Below are positions 1-7,772 of a stretch of DNA of 64,000 nt, one piece after another. The stretch is from Zophobihabitans entericus (lineage in GTDB: Bacteria; Pseudomonadota; Gammaproteobacteria; Enterobacterales; Orbaceae), in assembly GCF_011745665.1 (NCBI RefSeq), contig NZ_CP050253.1, forward strand, positions 2,455,418 to 2,519,417, given 5' to 3'. Position 1 is the stretch's first letter, and each line of letters opens with the position of its first letter. Below the pieces are notes generated by a model, which was given only the letters and a program-made list of their open reading frames with translations, was not told the origin of the DNA and ran no database searches. The position numbers and the translations under genes were made by a program.

Positions 1-448
1 GAATAATGATAGAGAATGTTAATCCACTAGCACTACCTCTTTCAGCAGCCGAGTCTACAAATTTTTTCATAATGAAAGTATTTACGAAAAATCTGAATTG
101 GTATAAGTATGAACCTAAAAGACCGACCGGAACAGCAACCGCAACAGCAGCAGCTGGAGTCATGTTACCAAGTAATGCAACCGGAACTGCGATAGCTGTA
201 GCAACAGCTGGCTCAGATGGCATTTGACCACCAGGTGAGAATACACCCATATAAATTAATTGGATAGCAGCAGTTGTGATCATCGCACTTTCAATATTAT
301 TGAACACGATACCAACAACTAAACCAGTCATCATTGGTGAGAAGCGCAGTGTTAACGTTGCACCACCAAACAATGATCTTGACATAACTAAGGCAACCCA
401 AATCGCAAGGATTATGGCTTGCAGAAATGTTACATGCATCTCTTGCAT
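1..448 (-). CDS. PTS system mannose/fructose/sorbose-family IIC component (partial, 3' end outside window)
   Basis: This is a minus-strand open frame with ATG at 448-446 and a GGAG ribosome site about 7 bases upstream; it runs off the left edge, so about 149 N-terminal residues are visible. The product is very hydrophobic and carries the stretch SEPAVATAIAVPVALLGN together with GVFSPGGQMP, which are typical of EIIC permeases of the mannose/sorbose/N-acetylgalactosamine PTS family. It would form the membrane channel that takes up and phosphorylates a sugar or sugar acid with IIA, IIB and IID partners, none of which is in view. It lies 150 bp downstream of a 2-hydroxyacid dehydrogenase gene and in line with the eda operon, suggesting a sugar-acid substrate. 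The substrate itself cannot be read from this sequence. Confidence 0.85.
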   Translation of the reverse strand, partial: MQEMHVTFLQAIILAIWVALVMSRSLFGGATLTLRFSPMMTGLVVGIVFNNIESAMITTAAIQLIYMGVFSPGGQMPSEPAVATAIAVPVALLGNMTPAAAVAVAVPVGLLGSYLYQFRFFVNTFIMKKFVDSAAERGSASGLTFSIII

Positions 449-603
449 ATTTTTACTCCATTGTTTCAACATGAAATAATTCCGAAATAGTCACAAATGT
501 ATCTATTAAGGAACGAATTATTATTAATTTCGGATAATCACTAGTTCAATATAGTTCATTCAGGTTTGAAAGAAACTAATAACTATCCGGATTTACACCA
601 CGA

Positions 604-631
604 CTCTTAACTATCAATAAACAATTAAGAG
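604..631 (-). other. Inverted repeat across the stop codon of the first dehydrogenase gene
   Basis: CTCTTAA (604-610) and TTAAGAG (625-631) form a 7-bp stem that overlaps the stop codon. There is no T-tract, so this is at best a weak terminator or processing site between the dehydrogenase and PTS genes. Confidence 0.35.
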
Positions 632-1602
632 ACAACACTTTCTAACGGTTTATTAGAAATCAAATTTTCAACATCTGCTACACACTTCTCACCCATCCCT
701 TGCAGACATTCAATTGCATAAGCAGAAGTATGTGGCGTAACCAAAATCTTACTGTGCTTAACAAAAGGATGATCATTAAAGGAAGGTTCGCTGTACATAA
801 CATCTGTCGCATAGCCAGCTACAATACCCGCGTCTAATGCTTTGAGTATTGCATCTTGTTCAATTAACTCTGCACGTGCAGTGTTAGTAATGTACACACC
901 TTTTTTCATCAAGGAAAACTCTCTGTCTTTCAAGAGATTCTTACTAGTCTCGTTTAATGAAGCATTTAACGAGATAACATCTGCATGAGATAGCAGATAA
1001 TCTAAATCGACAACTTCAGCACCGACTTTCTTAGCCCAAGCTTGATCGATTTTTGGGTCAACGACAAGTAATCTTGCGTTATAACCAAATTTTAGGATTT
1101 CAGCAACACGGCTCCCAATGTTACCACAGCCAACAACACCCACTGTTTTACCTGTAACGTTGATACCTAAGAAAGTCGCACGTTTAGACCATTCGTTATT
1201 CTTAACAGCTTCTTGAGAATCCACTGTACGACGAATAAGTGCCATTAAGTTAGCTACTGCATTTTCAGCAACAGCGTCTCTTTCAACCAGAGCTGGAACG
1301 ATAGTAACAACTGTACCATGTGCTTTAGCAGCAACAACATCAACGTTGTTAAAACCAATCCCGTGACGAGAAAGAAGTAGTAATTCATCTTTATTATCAA
1401 AAAATTCTTTATTGAAGAATGGTCTTACGCTGGCAATAATGATATTAAAACCGTTTAATGCTTTAGCTAAATCTTTACCACTAATATCATTATCAAAAAC
1501 AAAAGACTCAACTTCACCGATCTTTTTTAATCTTTCCAGTTGCTGTGGAAAGTATTTTCCGAAGCTACTGGAATTGACGATGGCTATTTTATAGCTTTTC
1601 AC
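625..1602 (-). CDS. D-isomer-specific 2-hydroxyacid dehydrogenase (first copy)
   Basis: NAD(P)-dependent reduction or oxidation of a 2-keto/2-hydroxy acid is expected. GTG at 1602-1600 is chosen as start because GAGGAA lies 6 bases before it; an in-frame TTG at 1620 would add six residues and destroy that spacing. In the 325-residue protein the dinucleotide-fold motif GCGNIG lies at 158-163, and the family's catalytic Arg, Glu and His are Arg243 (NTARAEL), Glu272 (YSEP) and His291 (TPHTS). The gene follows eda and precedes a PTS permease gene. A role in reducing a keto-sugar acid phosphate, as in KguD-type 2-ketogluconate-6-phosphate reductases, would fit but is inference; phosphoglycerate-dehydrogenase-like specificity cannot be excluded. 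Confidence 0.85.
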   Translation of the reverse strand: MKSYKIAIVNSSSFGKYFPQQLERLKKIGEVESFVFDNDISGKDLAKALNGFNIIIASVRPFFNKEFFDNKDELLLLSRHGIGFNNVDVVAAKAHGTVVTIVPALVERDAVAENAVANLMALIRRTVDSQEAVKNNEWSKRATFLGINVTGKTVGVVGCGNIGSRVAEILKFGYNARLLVVDPKIDQAWAKKVGAEVVDLDYLLSHADVISLNASLNETSKNLLKDREFSLMKKGVYITNTARAELIEQDAILKALDAGIVAGYATDVMYSEPSFNDHPFVKHSKILVTPHTSAYAIECLQGMGEKCVADVENLISNKPLESVVS

Positions 1603-1698
1603 AAAAAGTTCCTCATTCAAACATCAACTTCTAATCACAAAACATTCACCTAAATACTATTCTTGTTATTTTCTATTTAGGTGAATCATTAAAACAAC

Positions 1699-2337
1699 TT
1701 ATTTAGCACCTTCAACTGCTTCTTTAGCTAGTTTAGTAATACCAGCAAAATCACCTTTAGCGATAAGATCAGTTGGAACAAACCATGAACCACCCACACA
1801 AAGCACATTTTTAAGTGCTAAGTAATCACGGTAGTTTTTTGGACTGATACCGCCAGTTGGGCAGAATTTTGCATCAGGAATTGGGCCAGCAAATGCTTTA
1901 AGTGCTGCAATACCGCCGTTGATTTCAGCCGGGAAGAATTTAAATGCAGTTAAGCCAGCTTCTTTCGCTGTCATTAGTTCACCAATTGTTGCCACGCCAG
2001 GAATCACCGGTACAGTGCCTTCAACTGCTGCTTTTAAAATTGACGGCGTTAAGCCCGGAGTGATGATGAACTCAACACCAGCAGCGGTGACTTCTTTTAA
2101 TTGTTCAACAGAGGTTACTGTACCGGCACCCACTACTGCACCCGGGACTTCTTTGATGATTTTTTTAATTGCATCTAAACCACAAGCAGTACGTAAAGTC
2201 ACTTCAAGTACTTTCACGCCACCAGCCATTAACGCTTTTGCAAGAGGAACAGCATCTTCAATCTTCTCAATAACAATAACCGGAACTACTGGTCCAAGAG
2301 ATAAAACTTCTTCTGCTGATCTTTTCCAATTTTTCAT
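1699..2337 (-). CDS. eda: 2-dehydro-3-deoxy-6-phosphogluconate (KDPG) aldolase
   Basis: Cleaves KDPG to pyruvate and glyceraldehyde 3-phosphate, the last step of the Entner-Doudoroff pathway. The 212-residue protein has the usual length. It carries the Schiff-base lysine in FKFFPAE (Lys133), the catalytic glutamate in LEVTLRT (Glu45) and the phosphate-binding GGI loop near the C-terminus (PTGGISPKN). A GAGG ribosome site precedes the ATG. It lies between two 2-hydroxyacid dehydrogenase genes in one minus-strand operon, while its pathway partner edd is about 1.4 kb upstream under a separate promoter. In E. coli edd and eda are adjacent, so the interposed dehydrogenases mark a specialised sugar-acid operon. 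Confidence 0.96.
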   Translation of the reverse strand: MKNWKRSAEEVLSLGPVVPVIVIEKIEDAVPLAKALMAGGVKVLEVTLRTACGLDAIKKIIKEVPGAVVGAGTVTSVEQLKEVTAAGVEFIITPGLTPSILKAAVEGTVPVIPGVATIGELMTAKEAGLTAFKFFPAEINGGIAALKAFAGPIPDAKFCPTGGISPKNYRDYLALKNVLCVGGSWFVPTDLIAKGDFAGITKLAKEAVEGAK

Positions 2338-2436
2338 AACACTAACCTCAAATAATCAATAAAAATAATATCTGTATAGCTTGACTGATATATAACTACC
2401 AGAGTAATTCCTTAGAATTACTCTGTCATTCAATAA

Positions 2437-3387
2437 TTATATAACAGAATGTTGTGGTTTATCCCCAGCTAAAACACGAACGACTTCTTCAGCTGCCATA
2501 ACTAACGTTTTCACTACTGCGTCGCTCGTAAAAGCACCAGTATGTGGAGTCATAATTACGTTGTTTAAGCTGAAGAAACGTGAATCAGTAAATGGTTCAG
2601 TCGTAAATGCATCAAGACCAGCACCACCAATTGAACCATTCGTTAATGCTTCAAATAATGCATCATCATCAATTAACTCACCACGAGCAGTGTTGATGAT
2701 ATAAACACTTTTCTTCATCTTGCTGATGCTTTGACGATTGATCATATGATGAGTTTTATCTGTAGCTGGTAAATGTAAAGAGATAAAATCAGCTTGTTCA
2801 AACATCGGATCCATTTCGTCATAATACTTAACGCCATATTTTTCTTTTAATTCTGCGTTAGGATAAAGATCATAAGCAATGACTTTCATTCCGAAAGCTA
2901 AACAACGAATCGCTAAGTTTTTACCAATTGCCCCTGTACCAAAAATAGCGATAGTTTTGCCGTAAAGCTCCATACCGTTTTCTCTTTTCCAGGAACCTGC
3001 ACGCACGTTTTTATCCATAAGATGGATTTTACGAGCCAGACCAGTAATAAATGAGAATGCCAGTTCACAAACAGAAACACTGTTTGTACCTGGTGTGATT
3101 GTTACATAAACATTGTTCTTTTTAGCTGCATCAAGATCAACACGGTCATAACCAACACCATTACGAGCAATAATTTTTAATTTTGGTGCTGAGTTAATGA
3201 CGTCTGCAGTAATAAAATCCAGACCAGCAATCGCTGCATCAACATCCTTAATTAGTGGAATAAGTTCTTCCGCTTTTAATGGTTTTTCTGGCGTAACAAG
3301 TTTAATTTCATGTCCCGCATCGGTCAGAACTTTCTTTGCCTCTTCACAGGTTGCAAATGCTCTCGCTGTTGTAAGCACTACTGCCAT
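2437..3387 (-). CDS. D-isomer-specific 2-hydroxyacid dehydrogenase (second copy)
   Basis: A 316-residue member of the same family as the downstream dehydrogenase but only distantly similar to it. The nucleotide-binding motif GTGAIG is at 150-155, with the catalytic triad at Arg235 (NTARGEL), Glu264 (TTEPF) and His282 (TPHTG). ATG at 3387-3385 has a GGAG site 8 bases upstream. It is the first gene of the operon continuing into eda. The promoter region carries a near-consensus CRP site, a good -10 box and two GntR-operator-like palindromes. With a PTS permease and Edd/Eda nearby, reduction of a phosphorylated keto-gluconate to 6-phosphogluconate is a reasonable hypothesis; the substrate is not proven by sequence. 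Confidence 0.86.
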   Translation of the reverse strand: MAVVLTTARAFATCEEAKKVLTDAGHEIKLVTPEKPLKAEELIPLIKDVDAAIAGLDFITADVINSAPKLKIIARNGVGYDRVDLDAAKKNNVYVTITPGTNSVSVCELAFSFITGLARKIHLMDKNVRAGSWKRENGMELYGKTIAIFGTGAIGKNLAIRCLAFGMKVIAYDLYPNAELKEKYGVKYYDEMDPMFEQADFISLHLPATDKTHHMINRQSISKMKKSVYIINTARGELIDDDALFEALTNGSIGGAGLDAFTTEPFTDSRFFSLNNVIMTPHTGAFTSDAVVKTLVMAAEEVVRVLAGDKPQHSVI

Positions 3388-3440
3388 TTTAAGTCACTCC
3401 TATATTTTTGCTTATTTTAATATCTTTTAAAAATTGGAAA

Positions 3441-3451
3441 GTTACCGGTAA
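3441..3451. promoter_or_regulatory. Second GntR-type operator candidate
   Basis: GTTACCGGTAA contains the perfect palindrome TTACCGGTAA, sharing the core of the edd operator. It is about 55 bp upstream of the dehydrogenase start codon and could cooperate with the site at 3559-3570 through looping. Confidence 0.5.
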
Positions 3452-3558
3452 ATAATGTACTGAACTTGCCAATAAATTGCTACTTAAAAATGAAAACTAT
3501 AAATTTAATCCACTGATTATTATTATTTTTTTATCCGGGATAATACAGCTTTCACAAA

Positions 3559-3570
3559 GTTACCGGGAAC
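3559..3570. promoter_or_regulatory. GntR-type operator candidate
   Basis: GTTACCGGGAAC is an imperfect palindrome related to the ATGTTAC-N2-GTAACAT palindrome in front of edd. It sits just downstream of the predicted transcription start of the dehydrogenase-eda operon, a classical position for repression. Confidence 0.5.
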
Positions 3571-3607
3571 AAGATAGCGCTATTATAATTAATACAAAAA
3601 TAAAATC

Positions 3608-3623
3608 TGTAAAATAGATCACA
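3608..3623. promoter_or_regulatory. CRP-like binding site
   Basis: The sequence TGTAA-N6-TCACA matches the TGTGA-N6-TCACA consensus at 9 of 10 positions with correct spacing. It lies about 41 bases upstream of the start inferred from TATAAT at 3587-3582, so catabolite activation of the operon is likely. Confidence 0.6.
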
Positions 3624-3719
3624 TATTTGGAAAGTACTCTATCCCCACTGGATAAACGTTTAGTTTTCAAAATGATAATCTACTCAACTTACACTACTTA
3701 TTAACTTTTCTATGGCTAA

Positions 3720-3754
3720 ATAAAACAAAAAGGAGATCATTTTTAACAATCTCC
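3720..3754 (-). terminator. Rho-independent terminator of edd
   Basis: GGAGAT (3732-3737) and ATCTCC (3749-3754) form a stem; on the minus strand it is followed directly by TTTTTGTTTTA. It lies just past the edd stop, so edd is transcriptionally separated from the downstream eda operon. Confidence 0.75.
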
Positions 3755-3766
3755 CTATTTATTAAA

Positions 3767-5572
3767 CTAAAAACTATCAGCGCCCTCTTCAGCCGAAGAT
3801 AGATTGTTACGTAAAGAACCAAATAATTCGCGCCCAAACCCTGAGTGGAAAGGAGTCAGGTCAAATTCAAAAGCTTTACGTGTTGCTAATTCTTGATCTG
3901 AAACCAGTAACGTCATTTCACCTGTCAAACCATTGATACGAATAAGATCGCCTTCTTGTACTTTATTAAGTAACCCGCCAATACTTGCTTCCGGTGTCAC
4001 ATGGATAGCCGCAGGTACTTTACCAGAAGCACCAGATAAACGTCCATCCGTTAATAACGCCACTTTGTATCCTCTATCTTGTAAAACCCCAAGCGGCGTG
4101 ATTAATTTATGCAGTTCAGGCATACCAATTGCTTTTGGTCCCTGGAATCTGACAACAACAACACAGTCTTTATCTAACTTACCGGCTTTGAACTGCGCAT
4201 CTAAATCATACTGACTATTAAATATTACAGCTGGTGCTTCAATAATTTGATGTTCAGAAGAGACTGCAGAAGTTTTCATAACTGCTCGTCCTAAATTCCC
4301 CTTCATCACTTTTAAACCGCCATGAGAATTAAATGGTTTATTGATTGAAGCAATGATAGTGTCATCCAGTGATTTTTCTGGTGATTCACGATAGATTAAT
4401 TTACCATTTTCGAGAATAGGTTCTTTAGTATAGCGGCTAAGCCCACGACCAACGACAGTCTCTACATCCTCATGTAGTAAACCACCTTTAAGTAGCTCCC
4501 TGACAAGGACGGCAGTACCACCAGCAGCCTGGAATGAGTTAATATCTGTTGGACCATTTGGATAGATACGACAAAGCAGAGGTACGACTTCAGATAAGTC
4601 TGAAATATCATCCCAGTTGATAATAATCCCAGCTGATTTTGCCATAGAAACCAGATGCATGGTCAGGTTAGTTGAACCACCGGTTGAAAGTAGTGCCACC
4701 AGACCATTGACAATAACACGCTCATCCACCATTTTACCTACTGGTAAATAGTTACCTGATTGCTCTGTTAAACGGGTAATTTGTTTTGCCGCAGCATTAG
4801 TTAATTCATGTCGCAATTGAGTATCTGGTGGCACAAATGCCGCCCCTGGCAAATGTAGGCCCATTAACTCAATCACCATTTCATTACTGTTGGCTGTACC
4901 ATAGAATGTACAAGTACCCGCAGTATGGTATGACGCGATTTCTGACTCAAGCAGATCTTCACGCGTTGCTTTACCTTCAGAATAAAGCTGACGAATACGG
5001 ACTTTTTCTTTATTTGGAAGCCCTGATGGCATTGGGCCTGACGGAACAAAAATAGCAGGTAAATGACCAAAAGTGAGGGCCCCAACAAATAGTCCCGGAA
5101 CTATTTTGTCACAAACACCTAAATACATCGCGCCATCAAACATATTGTGAGACAGCGCAATCGCGACAGACATCGCAATTACGTCACGACTCATTAACGA
5201 GATATCCATTCCCGGTTCACCTTGCGTCACCCCGTCACACATAGCAGGAACACCACCGGCCATTTGTCCGACTGCACCCACTTCGTGTAATACTTTTTTA
5301 ATTTGTTCCGGGTAACATGCATAAGGCTGATGAGCGGATAACATATCGTTATAAGAACTAATAATACCGATATTACTTTTTAGAAGATTTTTTAAATCAT
5401 TTTTATCCTGAGCACAACAACCCGCAAAGCCATGTGCTAAGTTACTGCATGGTAAAGATGAGCGGGAAACCTTTTTCGTTGCCGCATGTTCTATCTTAGC
5501 CAGATATGCCTGACGAGTTGCCTTTGAACGCTCAATGATTCTTTTAGTTACATTTTGGACAGTTATATTCAC
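3767..5572 (-). CDS. edd: 6-phosphogluconate dehydratase
   Basis: Dehydrates 6-phosphogluconate to KDPG in the Entner-Doudoroff pathway. The 601-residue product (E. coli: 603) aligns from memory along its whole length with E. coli Edd of the IlvD/Edd family. Likely [4Fe-4S] ligands are Cys154 (GVCDKIVPG) and Cys221 (AGTCTFYG). The family signatures MCDGVTQGEPG and TDGRLSGASGK are intact. GTG at 5572-5570 is the start, preceded by AGAGG. One change from E. coli is Leu in place of His in the GGSTNLTMHL segment. It lies directly downstream of gntR with its own promoter, operator and CRP-like site, and ends at a clear terminator. Confidence 0.97.
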   Translation of the reverse strand: MNITVQNVTKRIIERSKATRQAYLAKIEHAATKKVSRSSLPCSNLAHGFAGCCAQDKNDLKNLLKSNIGIISSYNDMLSAHQPYACYPEQIKKVLHEVGAVGQMAGGVPAMCDGVTQGEPGMDISLMSRDVIAMSVAIALSHNMFDGAMYLGVCDKIVPGLFVGALTFGHLPAIFVPSGPMPSGLPNKEKVRIRQLYSEGKATREDLLESEIASYHTAGTCTFYGTANSNEMVIELMGLHLPGAAFVPPDTQLRHELTNAAAKQITRLTEQSGNYLPVGKMVDERVIVNGLVALLSTGGSTNLTMHLVSMAKSAGIIINWDDISDLSEVVPLLCRIYPNGPTDINSFQAAGGTAVLVRELLKGGLLHEDVETVVGRGLSRYTKEPILENGKLIYRESPEKSLDDTIIASINKPFNSHGGLKVMKGNLGRAVMKTSAVSSEHQIIEAPAVIFNSQYDLDAQFKAGKLDKDCVVVVRFQGPKAIGMPELHKLITPLGVLQDRGYKVALLTDGRLSGASGKVPAAIHVTPEASIGGLLNKVQEGDLIRINGLTGEMTLLVSDQELATRKAFEFDLTPFHSGFGRELFGSLRNNLSSAEEGADSF

Positions 5573-5651
5573 ATTTGCCTCTGATTGCTTCTAATGTAAG
5601 ATAAGTAGTTAAAATTATTTTTATATACTTATTAAAGTTAATTTAAATTAA

Positions 5652-5667
5652 ATGTTACTGGTAACAT
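5652..5667. promoter_or_regulatory. GntR operator at the edd promoter
   Basis: ATGTTACTGGTAACAT has two perfect 7-base arms (ATGTTAC/GTAACAT) around a 2-base centre, the layout known for E. coli GntR operators. It overlaps the start predicted from the extended -10 box TGATAGAAT (-10 hexamer at 5675-5670, with TTTTTG 17 bases upstream as -35). With a GntR gene immediately upstream, repression relieved by gluconate is expected. Confidence 0.75.
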
Positions 5668-5709
5668 TAATTCTATCACAAAAATAAATCAACAAAAAGA
5701 AGCAAAAAT

Positions 5710-5725
5710 TGCGACGTAAATCACA
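5710..5725. promoter_or_regulatory. CRP-like binding site upstream of edd
   Basis: TGCGA-N6-TCACA matches the CRP consensus at 9 of 10 positions. It lies about 50 bases upstream of the predicted edd -10 box. Confidence 0.5.
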
Positions 5726-5803
5726 GTCGTTAATTGATAATTAAAATCTATTGAAAAAAGTAGGGTTATTTCATAACAAGCTGATTAATTTGAATAATTG
5801 ATA

Positions 5804-5825
5804 GGATTTATATAAGTATAAATCC
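5804..5825 (-). terminator. Hairpin after gntR (weak terminator)
   Basis: GGATTTATA (5804-5812) and TATAAATCC (5817-5825) form a 9-bp stem with a 4-base loop just past the gntR stop. The following minus-strand sequence has only a weak T-rich tail, so termination may be partial. Confidence 0.45.
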
Positions 5826-5837
5826 CTAAATAGAAAA

Positions 5838-6833
5838 TCAGATACTACCGCCATCCAGATATTGCACTGGTAAATCGATGACACTTGATGATAGCTTTTC
5901 ACCACTCAGACGTTTAAGTAGCATCTCTGCGGCAATTTTTCCCATCTCCATTCGAGGGGTGAGTACTGAAGCTAGCTGAGGAGTAACCGCCCGCCCTACA
6001 TCATGGCCGTGGAATCCGGCAATCGCTAATTGTTCAGGAACTTTGATATTAATTCTTTGGCATTCAAATAACACACCTAGTGCTAGGTTATCATTACTAC
6101 AGAAAATACCATCTACTTTATCATTTTCTTTCAGAGCCTGATGAAGCAGCTTACCACCCAGAGTATAAGATGATAACTCTTTGGTTGAGATAGTATAACT
6201 ATTTAAACCATTCTCCTGCATGGCTGCTTCATAACCTTTTTGACGAATAATACTTCGTTCATCAAGACGCGCACCAACATAGACGATATTCTTCTTTCCT
6301 TTAGAAATGATACGATTAACAATATTTTTTGCAGCTGTAAAGTTATCAAACCCAACTGCCATATCAATACATGGCGATACACTATCCATCATCTCAACAA
6401 CAGGTATATCTGCCAGCTCAATCATTTTTAATGTATTAGGTGTATGAATACGTTCGGTTAAAATCAAGCCATCCACATTATAAGAAAGTAAAGAACGAAG
6501 TCTCATCTCTTCTTTATCTTTATAGTAGCCGGTATGGGCAATCATTGTTTGATAACCCGCCTTGTCTGTGATCATCTCAATCCCTTTTAACACCTCCGCA
6601 AACACCTGATTGGTCAAAGAAGGTAAAAAGACACCAATGGCATGGCTTTTAGCATTAGATAACATGTTAGGCGCTTTATTTGGGATATAACCAAGTTTAT
6701 CAATGGCTTCTGAGAGTTGCTGCTGTAGTGCTGGAGAGACCAGATTTGGATCACGTAAAAAACGACTCACAGTCATTTTACTTACACCGACAATATTTGC
6801 GATATCTAAAAGACCTGTGCGACGTTTCTTCAT
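5838..6833 (-). CDS. gntR: LacI-family gluconate utilization repressor GntR
   Basis: A 331-residue LacI/GalR-type repressor. The N-terminal helix-turn-helix is at about residues 8-27 (DIANIVGVSKMTVSRFLR) followed by the hinge GYIPN; the rest is a periplasmic-binding-protein-like effector domain. Stretches such as GVFLPSLTNQVFAEVLKGIE, DGLILTER, CIDMAVGFDNF and AIAGFHGHD match E. coli GntR almost word for word, so the name is secure. It should bind the ATGTTAC-N2-GTAACAT palindrome found in front of edd and related sites before the dehydrogenase-eda operon, and release them when gluconate or 6-phosphogluconate is present. AAGGTAG precedes the ATG by about 8 bases. Confidence 0.95.
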   Translation of the reverse strand: MKKRRTGLLDIANIVGVSKMTVSRFLRDPNLVSPALQQQLSEAIDKLGYIPNKAPNMLSNAKSHAIGVFLPSLTNQVFAEVLKGIEMITDKAGYQTMIAHTGYYKDKEEMRLRSLLSYNVDGLILTERIHTPNTLKMIELADIPVVEMMDSVSPCIDMAVGFDNFTAAKNIVNRIISKGKKNIVYVGARLDERSIIRQKGYEAAMQENGLNSYTISTKELSSYTLGGKLLHQALKENDKVDGIFCSNDNLALGVLFECQRINIKVPEQLAIAGFHGHDVGRAVTPQLASVLTPRMEMGKIAAEMLLKRLSGEKLSSSVIDLPVQYLDGGSI

Positions 6834-7136
6834 TTTAGTGCTACCTTAAAGTAATTCTATCTAACTAACTTTTTTATTCTATATAAAAAACTTTCTTTCG
6901 CAAAATTCTATTAGGACTTTTGTCCACATTAGTGATCTATATCCTGTTATTTGCTTAAAAAAACAACACGAAGTAAAAGGTAGATGTAAATTATTAGCAA
7001 TCATTATTTCGATGTAACTTTTTCATTTAAAAAAGAAATGATTGTGAATACGTTATCTATATCGCATAAAAAATTTTTATGCGTTATACTTTACGAAAAT
7101 TTATCTTCTATACATAAAAAAAAACAGGATCATGAA
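6834..7136. other. AT-rich divergent intergenic region
   Basis: About 300 bp between gntR (minus) and the small lipoprotein gene (plus), presumably holding both promoters. No confident -35/-10 pair or operator is seen. CAATCATT near 6997 and AATGATTG near 7036 form a distant inverted repeat of unknown meaning. Confidence 0.4.
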
Positions 7137-7433
7137 ATGAAATTTAAAACAATATCAGCACTACTTGTTTGTACTTCTTTATTATTAAGTGGTTGTGGCT
7201 ACGTTAGAAACACTTATGTAAGCGATCAAGATATCAAAGAAAAGACTGCTTTTGCTTTAGATGTTCCGGTGGAGCACATTACCATTATTGATAAAGATCC
7301 TGGTCTTAGCGATATCAAATATACAGTTCAAATTAAAGGTCAAACTAAAACGAAACAGTGCTACTTTACTACTATTTTAGCCACTGACTCACAAGCAGTT
7401 TGCGCAGGAACCTCAAATCCTTTAACAAAATAG
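7137..7433 (+). CDS. Small putative lipoprotein
   Basis: A 98-residue protein with a typical lipoprotein signal: basic start MKFK, hydrophobic core and the lipobox LLLSGC, so Cys18 would be lipidated after signal peptidase II cleavage. ATG at 7137 is preferred over an in-frame ATG at 7038 because the signal peptide starts there and AGGA lies about 7 bases upstream. The mature part contains two further cysteines (KQCYF, AVCAG) that could form a disulfide, and no recognisable domain. The tail resembles small uncharacterised lipoproteins of gammaproteobacteria. It stands alone with its own terminator, and no function can be assigned. Confidence 0.8.
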   Translation: MKFKTISALLVCTSLLLSGCGYVRNTYVSDQDIKEKTAFALDVPVEHITIIDKDPGLSDIKYTVQIKGQTKTKQCYFTTILATDSQAVCAGTSNPLTK

Positions 7434-7443
7434 TTATCTACAA

Positions 7444-7478
7444 ATAAGGTGCCTTGTGCACCTTATCTTTAGCTTTTT
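7444..7478 (+). terminator. Rho-independent terminator after the lipoprotein gene
   Basis: ATAAGGTGC (7444-7452) and GCACCTTAT (7458-7466) form a perfect 9-bp stem with a 5-base loop, followed by CTTTAGCTTTTT. Confidence 0.85.
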
Positions 7479-7772
7479 GATACAAAAGTTTTATACTCTT
7501 GCTTAAATATCCACATCGCCAGCTATCTCTTTTCAGTCGTCCTGATATCACTTTACACAAAAAGAGCTGTTTTATCTAACTCTATGAATAACAAGGGATC
7601 GTCAAACTTTCTTTTACAAAAAAATAGGTCTATACTTTTAAAACTATCAGTCCTTTTAATCGGACATAAAGTACATCTCCATTCTATTTTTTGTCTGAAC
7701 AAAACAGAGATGTAAAGATATTATCCTCACATTCACTCAACAATCATTAATTATTTACATGGAGTAAGAATA
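7479..7772 (+). other. Upstream region of the alcohol dehydrogenase gene
   Basis: An AT-rich stretch of about 300 bp without a credible gene. It must hold the promoter for the downstream dehydrogenase; no strong operator or riboswitch is recognised. GGAG at 7761-7764 is the ribosome site. Confidence 0.4.

Larger units (their letters stand above)
3388..3766 (-). promoter_or_regulatory. Promoter region of the dehydrogenase-eda operon
   Basis: This 379-bp gap holds no gene. Read on the minus strand it contains the edd terminator, a CRP-like site (3608-3623), a perfect TATAAT at 3587-3582 with a poor -35, and two operator-like palindromes downstream of the expected start. The CRP site is centred about 41 bases before the start predicted from that -10 box, the position of a class II CRP-activated promoter. 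Promoter and start are inferred from sequence only. Confidence 0.65.

Noticed and set aside
4828..5088. Short frames inside edd on both strands
   Set aside because: They lie wholly within the well-supported edd coding region in other frames.
7038..7136. Longer N-terminus for the small lipoprotein
   Set aside because: The extension would place 33 charged residues before a perfect lipoprotein signal peptide and lacks a ribosome site.
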